Source: Chromatiales bacterium (GTDB lineage Bacteria > Pseudomonadota > Gammaproteobacteria > Thiohalomonadales > Thiohalomonadaceae). From it: a DNA stretch of 14,062 nt. Positions 1-8,045 of this stretch are shown here, one piece after another. Both the position numbers and the translations under genes were made by a program. The notes beneath the pieces are model-generated. The model worked only from the letters and a program-made list of their open reading frames with translations. It was not told where the DNA came from and did not search any database. The DNA lies in NCBI GenBank assembly GCA_029864785.1, contig JAOTST010000002.1, positions 1 through 14,062 on the forward strand, given 5' to 3'. Positions within the stretch are counted from its first letter, which is position 1. Every line of letters begins with the position of its first letter.

Positions 1-361
<361 letters not shown>

Positions 362-519
362 TTAAATTCGATGAAATAGATGAGAGGTAATAAGGTGTGA
401 AGGATACCGTAGCCACCCTCTTTTTTACAGAGGCAGACTATATCTCTCAATACTTGGAAAACGCGCCAATATGAGCCACACTGAGGCTATAAATGGGCTA
501 ACGATTAGGAAGAGCAGTC

Positions 520-1002
520 ATGACCGATTCAAACGACGACAACCGCCTCGCATCCGGCTACCAGAAGCTGATGGAATTTCTCCACGAAACCCCTCAAATT
601 GACCACGCCTTGGAACGCCTCTCCGAGTGGGAAGAGCTGACCCGCGAAGAGGCCGTCAAAGTCGGCGACTATCTCAAGCGCGATATACAGGATGCCGCCA
701 GCTTTATTAACGAAAATGGCAAGGAGCTTAAAGACTGGCTCAAGTTTGACCTTGATCTGGTTGAAGGCACCATTGGTGACACCTTCGCCAAAATGGTCGA
801 TGAGACCCGCGAAACACTCAAGGAGTTTGAGCACGAGGCCTCACGCGTTGGCGAGTGGCATACCGGCGAAATCGTCGGAATTGGCACCTTCGAATGTAAA
901 GGGTGTGGCGAAGTCATCCATTTCCACAAACCGGGGCGTATCCCCCCCTGCCCTAAATGTCGCGGTACTAAATATCGCAGACTAACAACCAAAGAGAGTT
1001 AA
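520..1002 (+). CDS. ybeL: YbeL-like zinc-ribbon protein (DUF1451 family)
   Basis: A 160-residue soluble protein whose first ~110 residues are charged and predicted helical (many Glu, Lys and Asp), followed by a C-terminal zinc ribbon. The four cysteines C126, C129, C144 and C147 form two CxxC knuckles 14 residues apart, a classic zinc site. Length, architecture and position beside leuS match E. coli YbeL. Its biochemical role is unknown; the ribbon suggests binding to nucleic acid or protein, which is inference. The ATG has an AGGA ribosome site 9 bases upstream. The DUF6524 gene follows after 44 bases, so the two may be co-transcribed. No convincing promoter was found in the divergent gap at 353-519. 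Confidence 0.85.
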   Translation: MTDSNDDNRLASGYQKLMEFLHETPQIDHALERLSEWEELTREEAVKVGDYLKRDIQDAASFINENGKELKDWLKFDLDLVEGTIGDTFAKMVDETRETLKEFEHEASRVGEWHTGEIVGIGTFECKGCGEVIHFHKPGRIPPCPKCRGTKYRRLTTKES

Positions 1003-1046
1003 TAAACTCTATCAACAGCTAAACACGACCAAGGAATTACAACGCT

Positions 1047-1478
1047 ATGGCTGAAAAGCACTTTAACTGGAACAGTTTTTTTATCCGTCTGGGGTTTGCA
1101 CTGATACTCGTCTATGCAACCTACAACCCTAGTGGCTATAGTTTTTTCCACTGGGCCAAAGAGGCGCTCTTTGGTGATGCGGTAGAGATTACCCCGCCCC
1201 TTGCACTAACGGGCGTTGTCCTGCTCATCGGCTGGGCGATCTATATTCGTGCAACGCTGCGTTCGCTCGGCGTTATCGGTCTGGCTCTAGCACTGGCCTT
1301 CTTCGGCACATTGATCTGGTGGATGGTCAGCATCGGCCTTTTGGGAATCGATAGCGTCTCCATATTTGCCTATGTCATTCTCTTCATCCTGGCTGCAATC
1401 CTGGCAACGGGCATGTCCTGGTCACATATTCGTCGGAGAATGTCGGGGCAAGCTGATGTGGATGAGGTGGATGAATAG
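1047..1478 (+). CDS. DUF6524 family inner-membrane protein
   Basis: A 143-residue integral membrane protein with four likely transmembrane segments at about residues 10-27, 51-67, 72-97 and 104-124. A short charged C-terminal tail follows (RRRMSGQADVDEVDE, Arg-rich and then acidic). There is no cleavable signal peptide. The N-terminal FNWNSFFIRLGFA and the YNPSGYSFFHW segment fit the DUF6524 family as I remember it. No catalytic or transport motif is visible and the function is unknown. The ATG is preceded by AAGGA about 11 bases upstream. It follows the zinc-ribbon gene by 44 bases on the same strand. The family call is from recall, not from a search. Confidence 0.75.
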   Translation: MAEKHFNWNSFFIRLGFALILVYATYNPSGYSFFHWAKEALFGDAVEITPPLALTGVVLLIGWAIYIRATLRSLGVIGLALALAFFGTLIWWMVSIGLLGIDSVSIFAYVILFILAAILATGMSWSHIRRRMSGQADVDEVDE

Positions 1479-1523
1479 AGATCTACCACTAACAACCTCA
1501 ACACCCTAAGACACAGTCCAAAT

Positions 1524-1551
1524 TTGACATACCAAATAAGATATCTATACT
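1524..1551 (+). promoter_or_regulatory. Sigma-70-type promoter of the toxin-antitoxin operon
   Basis: TTGACA at 1524-1529 is a perfect -35 box. It is followed after 16 bases by TATACT at 1546-1551 (5 of 6 with the -10 consensus). Transcription would start near 1558, only about 3 bases before the toxin ATG at 1561, so the mRNA would be leaderless or nearly so. The -10 box lies inside the 16-bp palindrome described separately, as expected for an autorepressed toxin-antitoxin promoter. Confidence 0.7.
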
Positions 1552-1562
1552 AAATTTAGTAT
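1547..1562. promoter_or_regulatory. Candidate operator: perfect 16-bp palindrome over -10, start site and toxin start codon
   Basis: ATACTAAATTTAGTAT at 1547-1562 is a perfect inverted repeat. It overlaps the -10 hexamer, the predicted transcription start and the first two bases of the toxin ATG. A second short palindrome, AGATATCT, lies directly upstream at 1539-1546. Xre-type antitoxins bind such palindromes as dimers to repress their own promoter, so this is the likely site for the antitoxin encoded at 1844. Binding is inferred. Confidence 0.65.
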
Positions 1563-1842
1563 GTGGATAATCTATGAGCACAGGAAGGTAATTAAGCAGC
1601 TCGATTCACTGCCTATGGATATCCTTAAAAGATATGAAAAGTGGAAAGATATTGTCACGATAACGGGGCCTGATGGTCTAAAACAGATTAAAGGCTTTAA
1701 TGATGAGGCGTTGCGTGGTGAGTGGAAAGGGTACCGCTCCTCTCGGTTAAATATTCAATATCGGGTTGTCTATAAAATTGAAAATGAGTCTCTGTTCGTA
1801 AAGGTTGTCAAAGTAACCGCACACGATTATCGGAAAAAGTAA
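1561..1842 (+). CDS. RelE/HigB-like toxin of a type II toxin-antitoxin system
   Basis: A 93-residue basic protein with the RelE-fold pattern. It has an N-terminal helical pair, then LKQIKGFNDEALRGEWKGYR, then SSRLNIQYRVVYKI on the central strand, and a C-terminal KVTAHDYRKK. Conserved positive residues R59, R62 and R68 and the terminal H88-D89-Y90 resemble the active residues of HigB/YafQ-type ribosome-dependent mRNA interferases, which cut mRNA in the ribosomal A site. The start is fixed: the frame has a stop at 1537-1539 and no ATG, GTG or TTG before 1561; the next Met is residue 19. No Shine-Dalgarno sequence precedes it. The toxin-first order and the Xre partner one base downstream point to a HigBA-type module. 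The exact subfamily is unsure. Confidence 0.85.
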   Translation: MWIIYEHRKVIKQLDSLPMDILKRYEKWKDIVTITGPDGLKQIKGFNDEALRGEWKGYRSSRLNIQYRVVYKIENESLFVKVVKVTAHDYRKK

Positions 1843-1843
1843 A

Positions 1844-2104
1844 ATGAAAGATTATCAAAAGTCCAAAAAGAGAGTCGATGTATCGGTTGGCGAATCTATT
1901 CGAATTCTGCGCGAACTCCAGGAGCTAAGTCAGAATCGACTTGCGGAATTAACGGGCATCCCCCAATCAACCATCTCAGCGATTGAAAACGATAGAATTA
2001 ATCTGGGGGTTGAGCGCGCAAAGATATTAGCACGTGCCCTGAAGTGCCATCCCGCTGTGCTTGTTTTTCCCGGTTGGGAGATTCAACACGAGAATGCTGC
2101 ATAA
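1844..2104 (+). CDS. Xre-family helix-turn-helix antitoxin
   Basis: An 86-residue DNA-binding protein. The Cro/C1-type HTH spans about residues 17-70: GESIRILRELQELSQNRLAE, then TGIPQSTISAIENDR as turn and recognition helix, then LGVERAKILARAL. The short C-terminal tail ends FPGWEIQHENAA. It starts one base after the toxin stop codon, with a GGA ribosome site inside the toxin gene about 9 bases upstream, so the two are translationally coupled. As antitoxin it should neutralise the toxin by direct binding and repress the operon, probably at the palindrome at 1547-1562. There is no separate toxin-binding domain of note; neutralisation is inferred from the arrangement and from known HigA-type partners. 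Confidence 0.85.
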   Translation: MKDYQKSKKRVDVSVGESIRILRELQELSQNRLAELTGIPQSTISAIENDRINLGVERAKILARALKCHPAVLVFPGWEIQHENAA

Positions 2105-2155
2105 ATTTATAAAGCTAAACTGAAACATTAGATGCCGAATCAAGGAATGATCTAT

Positions 2156-2190
2156 GTAGGGTGCAATGCCCTTCGGTTATTACACCCTAC
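2156..2190. repeat. REP-like palindromic element (GTAGGGTG...CACCCTAC)
   Basis: An inverted repeat with 12-base arms at 2156-2167 and 2179-2190, matching at 11 of 12 positions. The one mismatch is C:A on the plus strand and G:U in a minus-strand transcript. The centre is CTTCG-rich. Elements of the GTAGGGTGC...GCACCCTAC type are scattered in many proteobacterial genomes. It lies between the antitoxin stop and the reductase start. There is no U-run, so it is not a classic terminator. Only one copy was seen in this window. Confidence 0.6.
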
Positions 2191-2208
2191 GAGCTAACAA
2201 GGCAACCC

Positions 2209-3162
2209 ATGAAAGCAGTTGTATGCACTAAATACGGGCCCCCTGAGGTTCTTCAGCTCAGAGAGATGGAAAAACCTATACCCAAAGATAATGAAGTGCT
2301 GATAAAGATACATGCAACAACCTGTCATGTAGGGGATGTAAAAATCAGAAGTTTTAATGTTCCTTTCTGGCAAATGATCCCCTTTAGAATATATTTGGGC
2401 ATTATGAAACCTAAAAGAAGCATATTAGGAATGGAGCTAGCCGGGGAGGTTGAAATAGTAGGCAAAGACGTAAGGCGATTTAAAAAAGGCGATCAGGTTT
2501 TTGCGTCCGCCGGTTTTGTCTTTGGAGCTTATGCCGAGTATATATGTCTGCCAGTGGATGCTAAAGATGTAAGACAAGGGCTTGTGGCAATGAAACCACT
2601 CAACATGACTTATGAAGAAGCCGCTGCGGGTACTGCTACTGCTGGACTTACATCATTGTATGTTTTGAGAAGGGCAAATATCCAAAGTGGACAAAAAATT
2701 CTTATCTATGGGGCTTCTGGAAGTATAGGTACTTTTTCAGTACAGCTTGCCAAATACTTCGAGGCTGAAGTGACCGGGGTATGCAGTACAACAAATTTAG
2801 AATCAGTGAAGTCACTAGGAGCCGATAAGGTGATTGATTATACGAAAGAGGATTTTACACAAAGCGGTGAGACCTATGATGTCATTTTCGACGCAGTAGA
2901 TAAATTTTCGCCTTCAAGAGCTAAAAAAGCTCTGAATAAAAATGGGATATATCTAAACATTATTAAAGATTCTGGTTCCGGAGACAGTATAAAGACTGAA
3001 GATCTAATCTTCCTCAAAGACCTCATTGAGGCAGAAAAACTAAAAACGGTCATAGATAGATGCTATCCATTGGAACAAATTGTTGAGGCTCATAGGTATG
3101 TTGAAAAAGGACATAAAAAGGGACATGTAGTCATAACTGTTGAACATAGCAACCAAACCTAA
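2209..3162 (+). CDS. Zinc-less medium-chain dehydrogenase/reductase (NAD(P)H:quinone oxidoreductase-like)
   Basis: A 317-residue cytoplasmic oxidoreductase of the MDR superfamily. The N-terminal GroES-like domain starts [17 protein letters not shown] and contains [22 protein letters not shown]. The Rossmann domain carries [16 protein letters not shown] as nucleotide-binding loop, then the [10 protein letters not shown] segment typical of quinone oxidoreductases. The cysteine/histidine set for catalytic zinc and the four-Cys structural zinc lobe are absent. The substrate is unknown (quinone, enone or aldehyde are family options). I start it at the ATG at 2209 with AAGG 6 bases upstream; an upstream GTG at 2161 falls inside the palindromic element and adds unlike sequence. 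The gene is AT-rich (24 of 60 GC in two hand-counted lines, against 35 of 60 in a metF line) and uses many ATA and AGA codons, which suggests transfer. Confidence 0.85.
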   Translation: MKAVVCTKYGPPEVLQLREMEKPIPKDNEVLIKIHATTCHVGDVKIRSFNVPFWQMIPFRIYLGIMKPKRSILGMELAGEVEIVGKDVRRFKKGDQVFASAGFVFGAYAEYICLPVDAKDVRQGLVAMKPLNMTYEEAAAGTATAGLTSLYVLRRANIQSGQKILIYGASGSIGTFSVQLAKYFEAEVTGVCSTTNLESVKSLGADKVIDYTKEDFTQSGETYDVIFDAVDKFSPSRAKKALNKNGIYLNIIKDSGSGDSIKTEDLIFLKDLIEAEKLKTVIDRCYPLEQIVEAHRYVEKGHKKGHVVITVEHSNQT

Positions 3163-3218
3163 GCGGTCATTCAACCCGATCGCTAATCACGGCAGGTTAA
3201 TTCAATCGTTAAAAAAAA

Positions 3219-4403
3219 TCAGATCTTAATAAACTGCTTCCGCGCATCCAACACTTTCGTTAGATAACGCCTTGTCTCATCCCGTGGATGCTCATCCCGC
3301 AACTTACGATAGACCTCTGAGGCCGAGAGCCTGTTAATAATATCAGCCGCCTTATTGCGATCTTTCGAGAAGGTATTGAAGACATTTCCCGCACCACCGT
3401 TGTAGGCGGCGATCGTTGCATATTCCCGCTTAACGGGATCTTTAATCTTTGCCAGATATCGGCTATCAACAATATGCAGGTAGGCGGTTCCCAGCTCTAT
3501 ATTTTGACTACTCTCAAAGAGATACTCTTTGGTGGGTGTATGTTGGTGCCCCTTTACATATTTGTAGGCATCAACCCCGGCTGTACTCGGCACAATTTGC
3601 ATCAAACCATAGGCAGGAGCACTACTCACCGCGAAGGGGTTAAAGGCACTCTCGGTTTTCATAATGGCAAAGATCAGACTTTTACTCACACCAAACTGTT
3701 TTGAATATTTATCGACATCTTTTTTGTAATTTTGCGCTTGCCGGTTTTGGTAGTCACTCACCATTTTAATTTGCACATAGTGAACCTTCTCACTCCCCTT
3801 TCGAGTCTGTACAGTTCTGGTTTTATAGCGATTCTCTACCAAATATTTGGCATAGGCTTCAGCAATTTTCGGCTCATCAACAACATGACGATGATTATCC
3901 TCGACCAGTCCATGCAGATAGGGCTTTCCCGTTAACTTAATCTTTTTAGCCGAGTAGAGATCAACTGAACGCGGATCATCAGGGGTTAGCAGTGTGGAGA
4001 CGATGGCACGTTGCAGGCTCTGAACACTTTGTGTTTGATCGAGTGTCTCAACAGTAATTAATCCCTTGTCGAAATGGACAATCGCCCTGCTTTTGTAATT
4101 TTCGGTATATTTAACATAGCGTTTATTAGAGGGGGTAATAACCTCTTTACTGCCCCATGTTTTATCCACCTCACCACTTAATAGCGCCAGCAACTTTTTA
4201 TATTGACTCCGCGCCCGTTTAATATCTTTAACTAATTTGGCAGGGTTGGTCGCATAACTTTTGGCACGGCTATTGGCCATGGCATTCAACGTGGCCTGTG
4301 GATTTTTCGAACTTGCCAAGGTGAGGATATCGCGTGTGGAACAGCCGACGACTCCTGTCGTCAGCAACGCAAGGAGTAATATTTTAGATGTTGTACGTTT
4401 CAT
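3219..4403 (-). CDS. mltC: Membrane-bound lytic murein transglycosylase C (MltC)
   Basis: A 394-residue lipoprotein that cleaves the MurNAc-GlcNAc bond of peptidoglycan and leaves 1,6-anhydroMurNAc ends. The signal peptide ends in a lipobox with C21 (TTGVVGC). An MltC-type N-terminal domain (DUF3393) covers about residues 60-200, with KTWGSKEVITPSNKRYVKYT and FDKGLITVETLD. The SLT domain follows from about 230: MKTESAFNP with catalytic Glu251, YGLMQIVPSTAG, ELGTAYLHIV and IAAYNGGAGNV. E. coli MltC is about 359 residues, so this one is somewhat longer. It lies 9 bases after the pepN stop and probably shares its transcript. The ribosome site is weak (GAGGG about 13 bases upstream). Confidence 0.93.
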   Translation of the reverse strand: MKRTTSKILLLALLTTGVVGCSTRDILTLASSKNPQATLNAMANSRAKSYATNPAKLVKDIKRARSQYKKLLALLSGEVDKTWGSKEVITPSNKRYVKYTENYKSRAIVHFDKGLITVETLDQTQSVQSLQRAIVSTLLTPDDPRSVDLYSAKKIKLTGKPYLHGLVEDNHRHVVDEPKIAEAYAKYLVENRYKTRTVQTRKGSEKVHYVQIKMVSDYQNRQAQNYKKDVDKYSKQFGVSKSLIFAIMKTESAFNPFAVSSAPAYGLMQIVPSTAGVDAYKYVKGHQHTPTKEYLFESSQNIELGTAYLHIVDSRYLAKIKDPVKREYATIAAYNGGAGNVFNTFSKDRNKAADIINRLSASEVYRKLRDEHPRDETRRYLTKVLDARKQFIKI

Positions 4404-4412
4404 CCGTTAAGG

Positions 4413-7031
4413 TTAACCCTCTACACTCTTGCTGACAATCTCATAGAGATCACGCGAGAGTTCACTCTGTACCATTTTATCAAGCTCTGTTTTCATCAGA
4501 CGTTGACGATTCACGTCATACTGTCTCCATTGTGTTAGTGGCCGCACCATACGCGAGGCAACCTGTGGATTAAGTCCATCCAGCTCCATAATGGTCTTAC
4601 TGAGGAATTGATAACCTGCACCATCGGCCTGATGAAAGGCAACCGGATTGCGCATCGCAAAGCTGGCGATCAGGCTGCGAACACGGTTGGGATTTTTCAG
4701 GGTGAAATCAGAGCTCTCACGCAGCTTAATAATATCAGCCAGTGCGCCATCACGTGGTGCGGTGGCTTGAATTGCAAACCATTTATCGAGAACCAGCGGA
4801 TCATCCTTCCAGCGGTTATAGAAGTGTTGCAACGCCTCTTCACGATATTGGTTATCTTGATGCACTAGATGGCTGAAGGCCGACATGCTGTCAGTCATGT
4901 TGTTGGCACTTTGATACTGCTGCCAGCACAGCTCTACATATTCATCCTCTTCAAGACGAGCCAGCAACGCCAAGGCACGATTTTTCAGGCGGCGTTTGGC
5001 AACCGATGCGGTATCAAACGAATAATCACTGCTATCTCTATTTTGCTGGTAGATATTGAGCAGCTTCTCACGGTTGGGCATGACCAGTTCTTGCTCAAAG
5101 TTGCGAATATCATTGTGCAATTTGAGAGGGTCAACATTTTCGATCTGTTCAATCAGGTAGAGGATATCGGGCAGGTTGAGTGCATCAGCCTTGAGCGCCT
5201 GATCCATCGTGGTGTCTGCAATAATCTTCTGGTACGCATCCGAAAAATCATCGACCACGCCGTCAGAATTTCCATGATAGCGATCAAGCAGAATATTTTC
5301 GGCCAGTTTCTGACCCGCATCCCAGCGATTAAAGCTGTCACTGTCGTAGGCCATCAGATGAGCCAGCTCTTTGGAGGTCAGATCACTATCGAGTAACACC
5401 GGTGCTGAAAAGCTTTGTAGCAGCGAGGGTACACTTCCTTCAGGCACATCGTAGAGTTCAATTTTCTGCTCGGGCTGATCGGTAATAATCAAGCGAGAAT
5501 CACTACCGTTCTCACCCGCTGTTGTTTTGATCGTCACCGACTTACCACTGCTATCAAGTAGTCCTATCTTGAATGGAATGGGCTGAGGTTTCTTCTCAGC
5601 CGCAGGTTGTTGTGGTGAATCAACAAGTTGCTGATTGATAGTGAGTGTTAACTTTTTCGCTGCCTTGTCATAATTGCGCGCCACGCTGATACGCGGTGTA
5701 CCTGCCTGACGATACCAAACCATAAACCAGCTCAGATCGGTCTCATTGGCATCGGCGAGTGCCTGTACCCAGTCATCACAGGTAACGGCCTGACCATCAT
5801 GGCGCTCAAAGTAGAGATCGCTACCTTTACGGAACCCTTCCACGCCTAAAATGGTATGGAGCATTCGAATCAGTTCCGCGCCCTTCTCGTAGACGGTAAG
5901 GGTGTAGAAGTTATTGATCTCCACAAACGATTCAGGACGTACCGGATGAGCCATCGGCCCCGCATCCTCGGCGAACTGATGGGTACGCAACATGCGTACA
6001 TCATCGATGCGTTTGACTGCCGCCGAGTTCATATCGGCACTAAACTGCTGATCTCGAAATACGGTCAGCCCCTCTTTGAGGCTAAGCTGGAACCAGTCGC
6101 GACAGGTGACGCGGTTGCCCGACCAGTTGTGGAAGTATTCATGGGCGATAACCGCCTCAATTCCCTCAAAATCGATATCGGTTGCCGAGTCCGGTTTTGC
6201 CAGAACAAATTTTGAATTAAAGACGTTCAGTCCTTTGTTCTCCATCGCACCCATGTTGAAGTCATTGACCGCAACGATCATATAACGGTCTAAATCATAC
6301 TCACGGCCATAGACCTCCTCATCCCACTTCATCGCATGTTTGAGCGACTGCATCGCGTGATCGCACTTATCTTCATTACCCAACTCAACGTAGATCTCAA
6401 GAGCCACTTCACGACCACTCATGGTGGTAAATTGATCGGCAATTTTAATCAGGTCACCAGAGACCAACGCAAAAAGGTAGGAGGGTTTGGGATGCGGATC
6501 GTGCCAGCGTGCCATGTGGCGACCATCTTCAAGCTTGCCCTCTTCGATACAGTTACCGTTAGAGAGGAGAACAGGATAGTCATCGGTGGCGATGATGGTG
6601 GTGGTGAAGACAGCCATATTGTCAGGACGATCAATATAGTAGGTAATTTTTCTAAAGCCCTCGGCCTCACACTGGGTGCAGAAGTTGTTGCTCGAAATAT
6701 AGAGTCCTTCAAGGGCACTATTCTGATCCGGCGCAATGGTCACCTCGGTAACAAGGGTGAAGGATGCCGATGTCTTTGAGATGGTAATACCGCTCTCATT
6801 CATCACATACTCATCTGTTGTGAGCGCCGTACCATCGATCGAGATCGACTCCAGCTTGAGATTCTCACCCACAAGCCTTAGTGGTTCACCGTTAAATTTT
6901 CGCGCCGATATTTTAAGTTCTGATTTTACGCGGGTCGCCGATGGATCAAGCTCGAACGTGAGGTCAACCTTCTCAATCTTATAGGGATGAGGCTGATAAT
7001 CTTTGAGGTAGATCGTTTCTGGAGTAGGCAT
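4413..7031 (-). CDS. pepN: Aminopeptidase N (M1 family zinc metallopeptidase)
   Basis: An 872-residue cytoplasmic aminopeptidase that removes N-terminal residues from peptides. From the ATG at 7029-7031, GAMEN lies at residues 261-265, HEYFH at 297-301 and the distal zinc ligand Glu (SLKEGLTVF) at 320, the same numbers as in E. coli PepN (His297, His301, Glu320, catalytic Glu298). The CTQCEAEGFRKITYYIDRPD and RVTCRDWFQLSLKEGLTVFR blocks are also conserved. The frame extends upstream to a TTG at 7103 inside ampD, but that adds 24 unlike residues, so I prefer the ATG although it has only a weak GAG ribosome site. It follows ampD by 41 bases and precedes mltC by 9. Confidence 0.96.
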   Translation of the reverse strand: MPTPETIYLKDYQPHPYKIEKVDLTFELDPSATRVKSELKISARKFNGEPLRLVGENLKLESISIDGTALTTDEYVMNESGITISKTSASFTLVTEVTIAPDQNSALEGLYISSNNFCTQCEAEGFRKITYYIDRPDNMAVFTTTIIATDDYPVLLSNGNCIEEGKLEDGRHMARWHDPHPKPSYLFALVSGDLIKIADQFTTMSGREVALEIYVELGNEDKCDHAMQSLKHAMKWDEEVYGREYDLDRYMIVAVNDFNMGAMENKGLNVFNSKFVLAKPDSATDIDFEGIEAVIAHEYFHNWSGNRVTCRDWFQLSLKEGLTVFRDQQFSADMNSAAVKRIDDVRMLRTHQFAEDAGPMAHPVRPESFVEINNFYTLTVYEKGAELIRMLHTILGVEGFRKGSDLYFERHDGQAVTCDDWVQALADANETDLSWFMVWYRQAGTPRISVARNYDKAAKKLTLTINQQLVDSPQQPAAEKKPQPIPFKIGLLDSSGKSVTIKTTAGENGSDSRLIITDQPEQKIELYDVPEGSVPSLLQSFSAPVLLDSDLTSKELAHLMAYDSDSFNRWDAGQKLAENILLDRYHGNSDGVVDDFSDAYQKIIADTTMDQALKADALNLPDILYLIEQIENVDPLKLHNDIRNFEQELVMPNREKLLNIYQQNRDSSDYSFDTASVAKRRLKNRALALLARLEEDEYVELCWQQYQSANNMTDSMSAFSHLVHQDNQYREEALQHFYNRWKDDPLVLDKWFAIQATAPRDGALADIIKLRESSDFTLKNPNRVRSLIASFAMRNPVAFHQADGAGYQFLSKTIMELDGLNPQVASRMVRPLTQWRQYDVNRQRLMKTELDKMVQSELSRDLYEIVSKSVEG

Positions 7032-7072
7032 ATGACTCGATAAATGTGAAAGGAGGTTAATAGTAAAGTGGG

Positions 7073-7642
7073 TTAGTCGAGACGATATCTCAAGAGGTCC
7101 CAATCAAAATAGGGGCCGGGGTCGGTTTTTCGATCAGGAGCAATATCACTATGACCGACAATATGCTCAGCAGTCAGATTGGGATAGTAGGCGATTAGAG
7201 ATTTTAGAACTTGGAGTAGTACCTTATATTGGAGCAGCTCAAAATCCTCATTATCACTCCCCTCCAGCTCAATACCGATAGAGAAGTCGTTACAGTGTTC
7301 ACGCCCTTGGTAGGATGAGGCTCCCGCATGCCATGCCCGCTTAAGCAGTGGTACAAATTGTACCAATTCTCCAGCTCTATTAATCAGCAAGTGAGCCGAG
7401 ACTTTAAGGTCACAAATTTCAGTAAAATAGGGATGCTCATCAGCAGGTAGCTGGTTACAGAAGAACTTCTCTATCCATTTTTCACCATACTGCTGTGGCG
7501 GCAGGCTGATGTTGTGTAACACGATAAGGTCGATAGCCTCACTAATATCCCCGCTACAACTGCGCTCATCAAAATTGGGCGAGCTGACCTGACGGGCTCC
7601 GGCCACAACCCCTGCCTCATCGATCTGAAAGGGGCTATCCAA
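7073..7642 (-). CDS. ampD: 1,6-anhydro-N-acetylmuramoyl-L-alanine amidase AmpD
   Basis: A 189-residue cytoplasmic zinc amidase that cuts the MurNAc-L-Ala bond of 1,6-anhydromuropeptides during murein recycling; in enterobacteria its loss derepresses AmpC. Zinc ligands are H43 (VLHNISLPP), H164 (GHSDIAP) and D174 (KTDPGP). E125 (GIELEG) and K172 match the catalytic pair of AmpD. RAWHAGASSYQGREHCNDFS is nearly invariant in the family. There is no signal peptide, which separates it from periplasmic AmiD. The likely start is the TTG at 7640-7642, overlapping the CBS gene by 8 bases; a CTG at 7648 or a GTG at residue 13 are alternatives, and an in-frame TGA lies just upstream. No good ribosome site is visible, so translation is probably coupled to the upstream gene. 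Confidence 0.95.
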   Translation of the reverse strand: MDSPFQIDEAGVVAGARQVSSPNFDERSCSGDISEAIDLIVLHNISLPPQQYGEKWIEKFFCNQLPADEHPYFTEICDLKVSAHLLINRAGELVQFVPLLKRAWHAGASSYQGREHCNDFSIGIELEGSDNEDFELLQYKVLLQVLKSLIAYYPNLTAEHIVGHSDIAPDRKTDPGPYFDWDLLRYRLD

Positions 7643-8045
7643 GTTCAGGGGTCAGCCCTTTTAGAACCATATCCGTATGACTTACTACACCAACTATATT
7701 ATGCTGTGCATCCAATACGGGGGCTCGAGAGAGACCAAAACGATCAAACAGACGCGCACAGTAACGAATATCCATTTCAGGATGAACGGTTAAAACCGGC
7801 TTAGACATAATCTCATAAACATTAATTCTCTCCGGCGAACGATCGGTCGCCAGTACGCTTTTGGATATATCCGAAATCAGCAACATGCCGTATTCATCAT
7901 CCTCATTGCGCTTATTGATAATCAATGTTTTGGTTTCAATGTGCTTCATCTCTTTCAACGCTTCAGCAACGGTTGTCATGCCATCGATCATATCGACCTT
8001 GCTCTTCATCACATCGCCCACACGCACTAATTTTTTATCGCTCAT
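7635..8045 (-). CDS. Two-CBS-domain regulatory protein
   Basis: A 136-residue stand-alone CBS pair. CBS1 is about residues 8-67 (VGDVMKSKVDMID ... YGMLLISDISKSV) and CBS2 about 76-131 (VYEIMSKPVLTVHPEMDIRY ... NIVGVVSHTDMVLKGL). Such Bateman modules bind AMP, ADP, ATP, SAM or related nucleotides and control partner proteins, often transporters. It overlaps the stop of the PII-like gene by 4 bases (ATGA) and has a strong GGAGG site 7 bases before its ATG. Its 3' end overlaps ampD. Being in one transcript with two DUF1538 membrane proteins and a PII-like protein, it is most likely a nucleotide sensor for that membrane complex (inference). The ligand cannot be read from the sequence. Confidence 0.9.
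   Translation of the reverse strand: MSDKKLVRVGDVMKSKVDMIDGMTTVAEALKEMKHIETKTLIINKRNEDDEYGMLLISDISKSVLATDRSPERINVYEIMSKPVLTVHPEMDIRYCARLFDRFGLSRAPVLDAQHNIVGVVSHTDMVLKGLTPELG

Noticed and set aside
2161..2208. Longer reductase start at GTG 2161
   Set aside because: The GTG lies inside the palindromic element, the 16 added residues do not look like the family, and the ATG at 2209 has its own AAGG site and the standard MKAVV start.
3162..3184. Hairpin AGCGGTC/GATCGCT after the reductase as a terminator
   Set aside because: The stem is only 7 bp with a wobble and is followed by AATCACGG, not a U-run. The A-run at 3210-3217 could serve the minus strand after mltC but has no stable stem before it.
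4869..5396. A 175-codon open frame on the plus strand opposite pepN
   Set aside because: It lies wholly antisense to a perfectly conserved pepN frame, has no ribosome site and no recognisable domain; it is a by-product of codon bias.
6336..6779. A 147-codon plus-strand open frame inside pepN
   Set aside because: Antisense shadow of pepN without initiation signals.
7032..7103. Extended pepN start at TTG 7103
   Set aside because: It would overlap the ampD end; numbering from the ATG at 7031 places all zinc ligands exactly as in E. coli PepN.
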